Under the pieces are notes generated by a model. That model made no database searches, was not told the DNA's origin, and saw nothing but the letters and a program-made list of their open reading frames with translations. The translations under genes and the position numbers were made by a program. Below are positions 24,690-32,459 of a stretch of DNA of 40,369 bases, in pieces; positions within the stretch are counted from its first letter, which is position 1, and each line of letters begins with the position of its first letter. The stretch is from an uncultured Thermoguttaceae bacterium (GTDB taxonomy: Bacteria > Planctomycetota > Planctomycetia > Pirellulales > Thermoguttaceae), in contig CALIRO010000063.1 of assembly GCA_938042245.1 (NCBI GenBank), positions 1 to 40,369 on the forward strand, in the 5' to 3' direction.

Positions 24690-25631
24690 ATGAAGGCAGC
24701 GCATTTAGTGGTGGTGGGCAGTTCGAATACGGACATGGTGATAAAGACGGCTCGGCTTCCGAAGCCGGGAGAAACGGTTACCGGAGGACAATTTTACATG
24801 GCTGCCGGCGGCAAGGGGGCCAATCAGGCGGTAGCGGCTGCCCGCCTGGGCGCCCATGTCAGCTTTGTCGCCCGTGTGGGCACGGATATCTTCGGCAGCC
24901 AAGCCATCGAAAACTACGACGACGAAGGCATCGACACGGAACTGATCGTCCGGGATCCAGACCATCCGACGGGCGTGGCGCTGATCCTGGTGGATGAGCG
25001 GGGGGAAAATCTCATTGCCGTGGCTTCTGGGGCCAACCATGCCATGACCACGGCCGATGTGGATCGGGCGGCTACTAGGATTCGGGAAGCTGACGCCCTG
25101 CTGTTGCAACTGGAAATTCCATTGGAGGTGGTCGGGTATGCGGCCCAGGTGGCGGCCCAGGCGGGCGTGCCCGTCATTTTGGACCCCGCCCCTGCGCCAG
25201 AAACACCGCTGCAGCCCGACCTATTGCAAGATGTAACGTATCTAACGCCGAATGAGTCGGAGGCAGAACGGCTGACCGGCATCCCAGTGCTGGATGAGCC
25301 TTCGGCCCGACAGGCAGCAGAAAAACTCCTGGCTGCCGGCGCTAAAAATGTCATCATCACCCTTGGCGCCCAAGGCGCGCTGGTGGCGACGGCTCAGCAG
25401 ATCCAGCATGTACCGGGTTTTACAGTGGAAGCCAAGGACTGCACGGCTGCTGGCGATGCGTTTAATGCCGGGTTAGCTGTGGCGATTGCGCAAGGTCGGC
25501 CTCTGCTGGAAGCGGTTCGGTATGGGCACATGGTGGCGGCATTGTCGGTAACCCGGCTTGGCGCCCAGCCGTCGCTTCCCACCGCCGCCGAAGTGAGCCA
25601 GTTTGCCCAATCCCTGGCCGTGCCGATATAA
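24690..25631 (+). CDS. rbsK: Ribokinase (PfkB family)
   Basis: This 313-residue protein phosphorylates ribose at O5 using ATP. PfkB motifs are clear: VVGSSNTDMVIK at the N-terminus, GGKGANQAVAAARLG (40-54), a central VILDPAPAP, TPNESEAERLTG, and the C-terminal DCTAAGDAFNAGLA with catalytic D256. The usual GAGD there reads AAGD. Start ATG 24690 directly follows AGGAGG. It is probably co-transcribed with the upstream permease, giving import plus phosphorylation of ribose. It is convergent with hypB. Confidence 0.93.
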   Translation: MKAAHLVVVGSSNTDMVIKTARLPKPGETVTGGQFYMAAGGKGANQAVAAARLGAHVSFVARVGTDIFGSQAIENYDDEGIDTELIVRDPDHPTGVALILVDERGENLIAVASGANHAMTTADVDRAATRIREADALLLQLEIPLEVVGYAAQVAAQAGVPVILDPAPAPETPLQPDLLQDVTYLTPNESEAERLTGIPVLDEPSARQAAEKLLAAGAKNVIITLGAQGALVATAQQIQHVPGFTVEAKDCTAAGDAFNAGLAVAIAQGRPLLEAVRYGHMVAALSVTRLGAQPSLPTAAEVSQFAQSLAVPI

Positions 25632-25673
25632 TCGCCTCGTTTGCCCAGTCGATGGCTTTGCCGCTATCAGTTC

Positions 25674-25755
25674 TCCTGTCATCGCCGCAAAAGTCCGTTA
25701 TTTGTCGTCCCTGCGAAGGCCTTTGATTGACATCCCCGCGAAAGCGGGGATGCAG
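25674..25755. repeat. dRS3-like elements between rbsK and hypB
   Basis: ATCCCCGCGAAAGCGGGGAT (25732-25751) is a perfect 20-base palindrome-type copy. Degenerate half-copies (GTCATCGCCGCAAAAG, GTCGTCCCTGCGAAGG) precede it by about 30 and 55 bases. The position between convergent genes suits a bidirectional terminator. Confidence 0.7.
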
Positions 25756-25833
25756 GAATGGGGCGCACGGGCCGCCCGCAGTCCGAATTAGGCCTCTGGG
25801 CGGCCTTGTAATATCCCCCAGCCTGCCGGGTTT

Positions 25834-26481
25834 TTATCCCCCCTGATGCGCTTCGATCCATTCGGCCAGTTCGGCAATTCCTTTCTCTTGGAGCGCAGAA
25901 ACACAAAACAGCGGTGCTCGGGGATTCAGCCGGTGCAGATCCGTCCCCACCCGATCTATATGAAATTTCACCTGCTCCAGCAAATCTGTCTTAGAAATCA
26001 CCAGGGCGTGTATGGTTTGGAAAATAGCCGGGTATTTGACTACTTTATCGTCTCCTTCCGGCACGCTGAGGACCACCAGGCGAAGATGTTCTCCCAGGTC
26101 GAAGTTGGCCGTGCAGACCAAATTGCCCACATTTTCGATCATCAGAAGCCTGCCCGGCTCTAGGCGAAGGCCTGCCAAAGCCTGTGCGACCATGTTGGCG
26201 TCCAGATGGCAAGCGCCATCGGTATTGATCTGAACGACCGGTAGTCCTAGGGCCTCCATGCGCTGGGCGTCCAAGGAGCCTGCCAGATCGCCCTGGATGA
26301 CCGCTACTTTCCGCCGGCCCTGCCAATATCGGGCCAGGGCTTCCAGGAGAGTGGTTTTGCCGCTGCCAGGAGAGCCCATCCAATTGACCGCCAAAACCCC
26401 CGCTTCGGTCAATTTTTGGCGGTTTTCGGCGGCCAATGCATCGTTGGCCTTTAGGATCTTGGATGCCGCCACAATCTTCAT
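25834..26481 (-). CDS. hypB: HypB, nickel-insertion GTPase for hydrogenase maturation
   Basis: This 215-residue SIMIBI-class GTPase delivers nickel during [NiFe]-hydrogenase assembly with HypA. The P-loop GSPGSGKTT lies at 36-44, and GDLAGSLDA follows. The metal site of the G domain is intact: C91-H92 in TDGACHLDA and C123 in NLVCTANF. The guanine motif is SKTD. There is no N-terminal CXXCGC or His-rich nickel store, so it is the short form. No hydrogenase gene or hypA is in the window. It is transcribed away from the hdr/fdh cluster, 393 bases from hdrC. An [NiFe] hydrogenase elsewhere in the genome, or another nickel use, must be assumed. Confidence 0.94.
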   Translation of the reverse strand: MKIVAASKILKANDALAAENRQKLTEAGVLAVNWMGSPGSGKTTLLEALARYWQGRRKVAVIQGDLAGSLDAQRMEALGLPVVQINTDGACHLDANMVAQALAGLRLEPGRLLMIENVGNLVCTANFDLGEHLRLVVLSVPEGDDKVVKYPAIFQTIHALVISKTDLLEQVKFHIDRVGTDLHRLNPRAPLFCVSALQEKGIAELAEWIEAHQGG

Positions 26482-26874
26482 CCGTATCCCTTTCTTAAAT
26501 GGGCCTTTTTTCTCCGACTTTGTTCCGAAATGGGGGCATGCTAAGTCCCTTGAGGGTCAATGTGGTGCAGTGCTTCGGCGGCATGGTGGTGCTCATCGGG
26601 GCAGACCGAGAAATAAAAACAGCAGCATTCAATTTCCGGAGACCCTTTTTTATTTTATACTACTTTTCTGTGGCCGGATAGCCACAGGGTGCTGGCAGTT
26701 TCTGGCAGGGCCGACTGCTGGCAGCTTGGGAACGTCCTTGAAGGCCGAAGAGCTTAGCCACCAAGCGGTCCCGATGGCCAAAGGGGCCCCCGAAAGAGGC
26801 GCTGTGGATTGGCAGGGGGGATTGTGGTATAATTTTAACAGCCGTTTTTGTGAAAAAATCGGAGAGCAATCTAT
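26482..26874. other. Divergent regulatory region between hypB and hdrC
   Basis: These 393 bases hold no gene. Three CTGGCAG words occur within about 45 bases (near 26691, 26702 and 26718), and a good extended -10 for hdrC lies at the right end. Confidence 0.55.
26825..26833 (+). promoter_or_regulatory. Extended -10 promoter before hdrC
   Basis: TGGTATAAT is an extended -10 element (TGn plus consensus TATAAT at 26828-26833), 41 bases before the hdrC start. No good -35 is seen, which is usual for extended -10 promoters. Confidence 0.55.
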
Positions 26875-27468
26875 ATGTCTATTGAAACCGAGATGCTCAA
26901 CCTGACCCACATAGATCGGAGCATGCTGGCGGAGGTAAGCCCATCGCACTGGGAAAAGATGCTTTCCTGCATCCAGTGCGGTACCTGCACGGCTTCCTGC
27001 CCCGCCGCCCACATGATGGATATTCCCCCACGCCGCATGTGGCGGATGGTCCAACTGGGACTGGTTGAAAAAGTCCTTCGGTCCAAAAGCATCTGGCTCT
27101 GCAGCGCCTGCTACAGTTGCCATGTGCGTTGCCCGCGCGGCATCCCGCTTACCGAAACGATGAACCGACTGAAGCAATTGGCTCTGCAGCGCGGTTTGGT
27201 CTCCTCCGGCACAAGCCAGGCTTTTTACCGGAGTTTTGCCACGCTTATCCGGCGTTACGGCCGGATGCGAGAGATGGAACTGATGGCCCGGTACGTGTTG
27301 TCCAATCCGTTAGCCGGAGTCCGGTTTGCCCCTTTAGGATGGAAGATGCTTTGGCGGGGCAAACTGCAGGTGCAACTGCCCCGTCTTGCCGGACAAGACC
27401 GACTAGGGCGTCTCTTCGACCGAGTGGCCGAACTGGAACAACAAACCCCCGATTCGCCGAATCGGTGA
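26875..27468 (+). CDS. hdrC: HdrC-like iron-sulfur subunit of heterodisulfide reductase
   Basis: This 197-residue protein carries two [4Fe-4S] ferredoxin motifs: C32, C35, C38, C42 (CIQCGTCTASCP) and C76, C79, C82, C86 (CSACYSCHVRCP). In Hdr complexes HdrC relays electrons from HdrA to HdrB. The order hdrC-hdrB-hdrA and the cysteine spacing fit the family. The size is like that of HdrC of methanogens. GGAGA lies about 9 bases upstream of the start. It is the first gene of the cluster, behind an extended -10 promoter. Confidence 0.9.
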   Translation: MSIETEMLNLTHIDRSMLAEVSPSHWEKMLSCIQCGTCTASCPAAHMMDIPPRRMWRMVQLGLVEKVLRSKSIWLCSACYSCHVRCPRGIPLTETMNRLKQLALQRGLVSSGTSQAFYRSFATLIRRYGRMREMELMARYVLSNPLAGVRFAPLGWKMLWRGKLQVQLPRLAGQDRLGRLFDRVAELEQQTPDSPNR

Positions 27469-27574
27469 TCCCAGGTAAAAGGCCCCCTCCTTCCCAGCAG
27501 GCAGATACTTTTGGATCGCTCGAAGGCGGAAGAGGGCGCATTCCGAGTCCGTTCAGCCCATGGGAGCACCACCG

Positions 27575-28447
27575 ATGAAGTATCTTTTCTACCCAGGATG
27601 TTCCCAAGAAGGCACAGCCCGAGAATATCGAGATTCGACGCTCGCAGTGCTTCAGGCACTGGGAGCGGAACTGGAGGAGCTAAAGGACTGGACCTGCTGT
27701 GGGGCGAGTGTGGCGTCGGCGGCCAGCCAACTGCTGGGCCTGGTGCTCCCGGCCAGGAACCTGGCTTTGGCCGAACAGCAGGCCAATGGCCCAGACCTGC
27801 TGACCAGCTGTAGCGCCTGCTACAGCAACCTTCGGCGAACTCAGACGACCTTGGCCGATCACCCCAAACTCCACCACACGGTCAACCAAGCCCTGGAAGT
27901 CGAACAACTCTGCTACCGAGGCGTTGTGCGGGTGCGCCATCTGTTGGATGTGTTGGCCAACGACTTTGGCCCCCAAGTCCTGCAGACCAGGGTCCAAAAC
28001 CCCCTGGAAGGCCTCCGCGTGGCGCCGTACTATGGGTGTCAGACGGTCCGGCCGTATAGCCGTTTTGATAACCCTCATCGGCCTCGTTCGATGCTTGGGA
28101 TTTTGGAAGCCCTGGGGGTGCAGGTGCATCGGCATTTGCGGGAGGCGGCTTGCTGCGGGGCTTCGCTGCTGGTAACCCAACCGGACCTCGGCTTGGACAT
28201 GGCCGCCGAGGTACTGGCCGCCTGCCAGGGCGCCGATTGCATCGTTACCGTCTGCCCCATGTGCCACATGAACCTGGACGCCTACCAGGACCAGATTTCT
28301 CATCGGCTCGGCCAACGAGTGCAAATCCCCGTGCTCTATTTACCCCAGTTGATCGGCCTGGCCTTCGGCCTGCCGGAGCAGACCCTCGGCCTGAGCCGAC
28401 ACCTCACGCCGGTCCGGCTGCCCGCAAAGATCGCCACAACCAGCTAA
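27575..28447 (+). CDS. hdrB: HdrB-like subunit with two CCG (non-cubane cluster) domains
   Basis: This 290-residue protein has two complete cysteine-rich CCG domains: C9, C41-C42, C79, C82 and C155, C193-C194, C227, C230. In HdrB of methanogens these bind two unusual non-cubane [4Fe-4S] clusters that split the CoM-S-S-CoB disulfide. All ligand positions are kept, so redox chemistry of this type is likely, but the substrate here is unknown. I take ATG 27575, which has GGGAG 8 bases upstream, over ATG 27560. The gene begins 106 bases after hdrC. The last codons overlap the first unit of a degenerate repeat array. Confidence 0.92.
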   Translation: MKYLFYPGCSQEGTAREYRDSTLAVLQALGAELEELKDWTCCGASVASAASQLLGLVLPARNLALAEQQANGPDLLTSCSACYSNLRRTQTTLADHPKLHHTVNQALEVEQLCYRGVVRVRHLLDVLANDFGPQVLQTRVQNPLEGLRVAPYYGCQTVRPYSRFDNPHRPRSMLGILEALGVQVHRHLREAACCGASLLVTQPDLGLDMAAEVLAACQGADCIVTVCPMCHMNLDAYQDQISHRLGQRVQIPVLYLPQLIGLAFGLPEQTLGLSRHLTPVRLPAKIATTS

Positions 28448-28675
28448 CCGCAAAGATTGCCCAAAAGTTAAACCAAAGATCGCCCAAAATAGTTCATTGG
28501 AACAAGTGCCAACAAGCTGACCGGAACACTTGGTACCAACACGTCAGCAGAAAGATCGCCAACAATGCTTAACCGCAAAGCCTGGTAAAACATGGAACCG
28601 CAAAAAAACGCAAACAATCCCAAGGAAAGACAAAGCAGAAGAAAAATAACAAAAGACAAGAATAATCTTTTTAAC
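28424..28675 (+). repeat. Degenerate tandem array, about 25-base unit
   Basis: Units of 23-27 bases begin at about 28424, 28450, 28474, 28499, 28523, 28550, 28575, 28600, 28625 and 28651. The clearest unit start is GCAAAGATCGCC, and units tend to end in AACC. The array is purine-rich on the plus strand, starts inside the hdrB coding end and fills most of the gap to hdrA. Beyond it, CTTGGCGGTTTAATGG (about 28693) looks like a reverse-oriented relative. Confidence 0.6.
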
Positions 28676-28773
28676 ATCTCAGTTTCTGCACCCTTGGCGG
28701 TTTAATGGAAGAGTGGTTGCACCTTCTGTGGTTTTAGTCGATTGCTTTTTCCGGTTTATCAGGAGTGGCTCCT
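28448..28773. other. Spacer between hdrB and hdrA
   Basis: These 326 bases contain most of the repeat array and no gene. They are markedly more A-rich than the flanking coding DNA. Confidence 0.6.
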
Positions 28774-30738
28774 ATGGAAGAGCCGCGGATTGGGGTGTAT
28801 GTTTGTGAGTGTGGGATCAACATTTCGGCTATGGTGGATGTGCAGGCGGTGGCCGAGCTGGCCCGAAGGCTGCCGGGAGTGGTCGTAGCCAGGGTCTATA
28901 AATACATGTGTGCGAAGCCGGGTCAGCAGATGATTCAAGAGGATATCCGCACCCTGGGCCTAAACCGGGTTGTCGTGGCCTCTTGTAGCCCGCGGATGCA
29001 TGAACCTACCTTTCAGCAAGCCGTGGCCGAGGTAGGCCTGAACCCTTATTATCTGCAAATGGCCAACATCCGGGAACATGCCTCCTGGAGTACGGAGGAT
29101 CGGCAGCGTGCCACGGCGAAGGCCGGTCGGTTGGTCCGTGGGGCGGTGTTTCGGGCGGCGTATCAGGCCCCGTTGGAACCCCGTCGGGCGCCGATAACCA
29201 AGACGGCTTTGGTGGTCGGCGGCGGGGTGGCTGGCATTCAGGCAGCCCTTTCCATTGCCGAGGCCGGCTATCCGGTCTATCTGGTAGAGCGGGAGCCTTC
29301 CATTGGCGGCCGAATGGCCCAACTGGATAAGACCTTTCCCACGTTGGACTGTAGTCTGTGCATCCTAGGGCCGAAAATGGTCGATGCCGGCCGGCATCCG
29401 AAGATTCGGCTTTTGACCTATAGCGAGCTGGAGGAGGTAAGCGGTTGTGTGGGGAATTTCCGGGTGCGGGTTCGGAAACGGGCCCGCTCGGTTGATGAAC
29501 AAAAATGCAATGGTTGTGGGCTTTGCCAAGAAAAATGCCCCACCAAAGTCCTGGACACCGCCTACGAAGCTGGCTTGGGCCAGCGAAAGGCCATCTATCG
29601 CCCCTTCGCCCAAGCCATCCCCAATATCCCTGTCATCGACCGTCAGCATTGTCAGTTTTTCACCAAAGGCCGGTGCCGGGTTTGCGAAAAAGTTTGCCCT
29701 ACCGGCGCCATTGATTTCGCCCAGCAAGACCAAATTCTGGAATTGGAAGTCGGGGCCATTGTGATCGCCACCGGCTACGCCCTGTGGGACCCGGCCGGCT
29801 TGGCGCAGTACTCCTACGGCCTTTCACCGAATATCTTGACGGGATTGCAGTTTGAACGTTTGGTCAGTGCTAGCGGACCGACCGGCGGCCAGATCCTCAC
29901 CTTCGAGGGCCGACCGCCCGAACGGATAGCCATCCTCCACTGCGTCGGCAGCCGGGACGTCAATGCCAAACCCTATTGCTCCCGCATCTGCTGCATGTAC
30001 GCCCTCAAACACGCCCACCAGGTTCGAGAAAAGACCGGCGCTCAAGTATATCAATTTTACATGGACATGCGAGCCTTTGGCAAAGGATATGAGGAGTTTT
30101 ACCAGCGGGTGCAGGAGGAGGGAGTCGTCTTTGTCCGGGGGCGTGGGGCGGAAGTGGACGTTTTGCCAGACGGTAAACTTCGCGTTCGAGCCGAAGACGC
30201 CAACCTGGGCCGATTGGTCTGCGTGGATGTGGATATGGTCATTTTGGCTTCCGCCATGGAGCCGCAGCCGGATACCGACCGATTGGCCGCCCTTTGTCGC
30301 ATAGGGCGAAGCCCGGACGGTTGGCTGGCGGAGGCGCACCCAAAACTTCGCCCTTCGGAGACGGCCACGGCAGGCATCTTCCTGGCCGGTTGCTGCCAAG
30401 GCCCCAGGGACATCCCCGATACCGTCTCCCACGCCGATGCGGCGGCCATGCACGTAGTACGTCTGTTCAACCAAGGAGAAATCACCATTTCGCCCACGGT
30501 GGCCCAGGTGCAAGTAGAAAAATGCGTCGGATGCGGGGAGTGTATATTAGTATGTGCCTATTCGGCCATTCAGCGGAACCAGCATGGCAAAGCGGAGGTG
30601 AACCCAGCCCTTTGCCAAGGCTGCGGTACCTGTGCAGCCGCCTGCCCCAGCCAAGCCATCCAGAGCCTGCATTTTACCGACCAGCAACTCGTCGCCCAGA
30701 TCGACGGGCTGTTGGAAGAAGTTTTCGGGACATTATAG
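28774..30738 (+). CDS. hdrA: HdrA-like flavin and iron-sulfur subunit
   Basis: This 654-residue protein has the full HdrA layout: an N-terminal domain with C11/C13 (VCECGINI) and SCSPRMHE, the FAD-binding Rossmann motif VVGGGVAG (147-154), LDCSLCILGPKM (C193, C196), an inserted ferredoxin with C245, C248, C251, C255 and C301, C304, C308, the second part of the thioredoxin-reductase-like fold, and a C-terminal double ferredoxin (CVGCGECILVC; CQGCGTCAAACP, about 590-635). The HdrA flavin is the site of electron bifurcation in characterised complexes. Start 28774 has AGGAG 8 bases upstream; an in-frame GTG at 28765 overlaps that site. Confidence 0.94.
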   Translation: MEEPRIGVYVCECGINISAMVDVQAVAELARRLPGVVVARVYKYMCAKPGQQMIQEDIRTLGLNRVVVASCSPRMHEPTFQQAVAEVGLNPYYLQMANIREHASWSTEDRQRATAKAGRLVRGAVFRAAYQAPLEPRRAPITKTALVVGGGVAGIQAALSIAEAGYPVYLVEREPSIGGRMAQLDKTFPTLDCSLCILGPKMVDAGRHPKIRLLTYSELEEVSGCVGNFRVRVRKRARSVDEQKCNGCGLCQEKCPTKVLDTAYEAGLGQRKAIYRPFAQAIPNIPVIDRQHCQFFTKGRCRVCEKVCPTGAIDFAQQDQILELEVGAIVIATGYALWDPAGLAQYSYGLSPNILTGLQFERLVSASGPTGGQILTFEGRPPERIAILHCVGSRDVNAKPYCSRICCMYALKHAHQVREKTGAQVYQFYMDMRAFGKGYEEFYQRVQEEGVVFVRGRGAEVDVLPDGKLRVRAEDANLGRLVCVDVDMVILASAMEPQPDTDRLAALCRIGRSPDGWLAEAHPKLRPSETATAGIFLAGCCQGPRDIPDTVSHADAAAMHVVRLFNQGEITISPTVAQVQVEKCVGCGECILVCAYSAIQRNQHGKAEVNPALCQGCGTCAAACPSQAIQSLHFTDQQLVAQIDGLLEEVFGTL

Positions 30739-30974
30739 CCGAAAGGGATCAGTCCTTGATCTGGCATCCCTGCGAAAGCCTTTTAGTTGTCATCCCTGCG
30801 CAAGCAGGGATGCAGAACACTCCTGCCTTGCCAGGAGAGATCATACAGGGGCGATCGGCTGGTCGCCCCTACCGGCTGCTACCTCAGATGGATAAGAAGG
30901 AAAGAAAACAAATCTCTTCTTTTCCATGAAGAAACCATTTTCTGCCCACCAGAGGCATTTAGGGAGTTTTACGC
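30739..30974. other. Spacer between hdrA and mvhD with two hairpins
   Basis: These 236 bases carry the dRS3-like ATCCCTGCGCAAGCAGGGAT (30792-30811) and an AGGGGCGA/TCGCCCCT inverted repeat (30847-30854, 30863-30870). They may lower transcription of the downstream genes. Confidence 0.6.
30788..30870. repeat. dRS3-like palindrome plus GGGGCGA/TCGCCCC hairpin
   Basis: A dRS3-type 20-base palindrome is followed 35 bases later by an 8-base-pair stem with an 8-base loop. No T-run follows either. Both resemble widespread intergenic repeat hairpins. Confidence 0.65.
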
Positions 30975-31415
30975 ATGGGCGAACCGTTTGAGCCGAGGAT
31001 TGTAGCGTTCCTCTGTAACTGGTGTTCTTATACGGGGGCGGATAATGCGGGCATTGCCCGGATGAAATCGCCGCCTGAGGTACTGCCGATTCGGGTAATG
31101 TGTTCCGGACGGGTCTCGCCGGAGATGATCTTGCGCTGCTTTCGGGCGGGGGCGGACGGCGTTTTGGTTTTAGGTTGCCACATCGGCGATTGCCATTACA
31201 TCAGCGGCAACCACCGGACCGCCAAACGGATTCCCCTGGTGCAACGCTTGCTCAGCTATGTGGGGATTAATCCGGAGCGGCTTCGGCTGGACTGGGTTTC
31301 CTCAGCCGAAGCGCCCAAATTTGTACAGATAACCAACGAGTTTGTCCAGACCATCCGCTCCCTGGGACCGATTCGGCAAGAATTGGGCTTGCCCAGGATG
31401 GGTGGAGGACGATAA
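30975..31415 (+). CDS. mvhD: MvhD-like [2Fe-2S] electron-transfer subunit
   Basis: This 146-residue protein matches MvhD/VhuD, which links a hydrogenase or formate dehydrogenase to HdrA through a [2Fe-2S] cluster. Cysteines C14, C17 (FLCNWCSYTGAD), C43 (VMCSGRVSP), C68 and C73 (GCHIGDCHY) follow the family order, and ISGNHRTAKR and LLSYVGINPERL are typical. AGGGAG lies 8 bases upstream. No hydrogenase large or small subunit follows; the neighbours are fdhB-like and fdhA genes, so the electron source is probably formate. Confidence 0.93.
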   Translation: MGEPFEPRIVAFLCNWCSYTGADNAGIARMKSPPEVLPIRVMCSGRVSPEMILRCFRAGADGVLVLGCHIGDCHYISGNHRTAKRIPLVQRLLSYVGINPERLRLDWVSSAEAPKFVQITNEFVQTIRSLGPIRQELGLPRMGGGR

Positions 31416-31456
31416 TCGGTGCTTCCTCGGCTCCTGGAATGGCTAGGGAGGGAGCG

Positions 31457-32284
31457 ATGAAGGAGAATGAACTTGTGGAGATACTACGGGGCTGCGCGGC
31501 CCGAAAATTGCCGGAACTAGACGGCCTGCTAGGGATTCTGCGCACTACCGAGGGCGCAGCTCCCTATGTGTTTCATCATTGCGAGGAGCTTGCCGGGCTT
31601 GTGCTCTCGCCTCGGTATCCGCTTGGTGGGATTGTGCGGGTTTTGCAAGCGAGGTATCCGAAAGCCCGGCTGGGTGTGGTGGTGCGAGCCTGCGATCTGC
31701 GGGGGTTGGTGGAACTGGCCAAGCGGGGGCAGGTGGCGCCGGATCGCCTTTACCTTTTGGCGGTTGCTTGCACCCCAGAGGAGGCCCAGCATTGCCGCTG
31801 TCAAAGGCCTGTTCCTAATCCGACCGGTTGGCCCCAAGTGGAGGTGCTAGGATCGCCTGCTGCGGCCGCCGAGGCGCATCCGCTGCTAGTGCAGAATGAA
31901 CGCTTGGGTCTAGCGGAGCGATGGGCCTTTTGGCGTCAAGAGTTTGCTAAGTGTATCAAATGTTACGGTTGCCGAAACATCTGTCCAGAGTGTTTCTGCC
32001 AGGCATGTGCGCTAGAGGATCCGCTTTGGGTAGAGCGGGGAATCCTGGCCCCGCCTTTCCCAACGTTCCACCTCGTGCGTGCGATGCACATGGCCAGCCG
32101 GTGCGTCGGCTGCCGACAGTGTGAACTGAGCTGCCCGGCCCACATCCCGCTGACGGTGCTCTATGAGCTGCTGCGCCGCGATGTGGCCGAGATGTTTGGC
32201 TACCAGGCTGGGGAGGACCTTTCGGCCCAGCCGCCCCTTTCCCTTAGCCTCACCGAAGAAACCACCCCCCTACCAAACCCCTAA
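31457..32284 (+). CDS. fdhB: FdhB/FrhB-like iron-sulfur subunit
   Basis: This 275-residue protein resembles the beta subunits of F420-type formate dehydrogenase and hydrogenase in its middle part (GVVVRACDLRGLVELAKRGQV, about 73-92). It then has cysteine groups C166, C169, C172, C176, C179, C181, C184 (CIKCYGCRNICPECFCQAC) and C216, C219, C222, C226 (CVGCRQCELSCP), enough for two [4Fe-4S] clusters. It is shorter than full FdhB and its N-terminus is diverged, so flavin or F420 binding is doubtful. A likely job is to pass electrons from FdhA to MvhD/HdrA. I take ATG 31457, right after GGGAGGGAG, over ATG 31439. The symbol is by context. Confidence 0.78.
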   Translation: MKENELVEILRGCAARKLPELDGLLGILRTTEGAAPYVFHHCEELAGLVLSPRYPLGGIVRVLQARYPKARLGVVVRACDLRGLVELAKRGQVAPDRLYLLAVACTPEEAQHCRCQRPVPNPTGWPQVEVLGSPAAAAEAHPLLVQNERLGLAERWAFWRQEFAKCIKCYGCRNICPECFCQACALEDPLWVERGILAPPFPTFHLVRAMHMASRCVGCRQCELSCPAHIPLTVLYELLRRDVAEMFGYQAGEDLSAQPPLSLSLTEETTPLPNP

Positions 32285-32459
32285 GCAGAGCGGTAGGATC
32301 GGCGCCTCCCCGAAGGAAAAAAGTTTCAGTAAAGCGAAAAGGCTTCCGGAATGGGTAAGTACCTAGCCACTGCCCAGGAGAGTTGGCGCCTCGGCTTGCC
32401 CAGGACCGGTAGGCTTGCCGAGACCGCACTACTGGCAACCCCTTAAGGAGACCAGCAGC

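Noticed and set aside
27117..27578. Long open frame overlapping hdrC in another frame
   Set aside because: It has no motif and overlaps a gene with eight well-placed ferredoxin cysteines.
28424..28675. CRISPR array
   Set aside because: The units are about 25 bases in total, degenerate throughout and without constant repeats separated by unique spacers; no cas gene is present.
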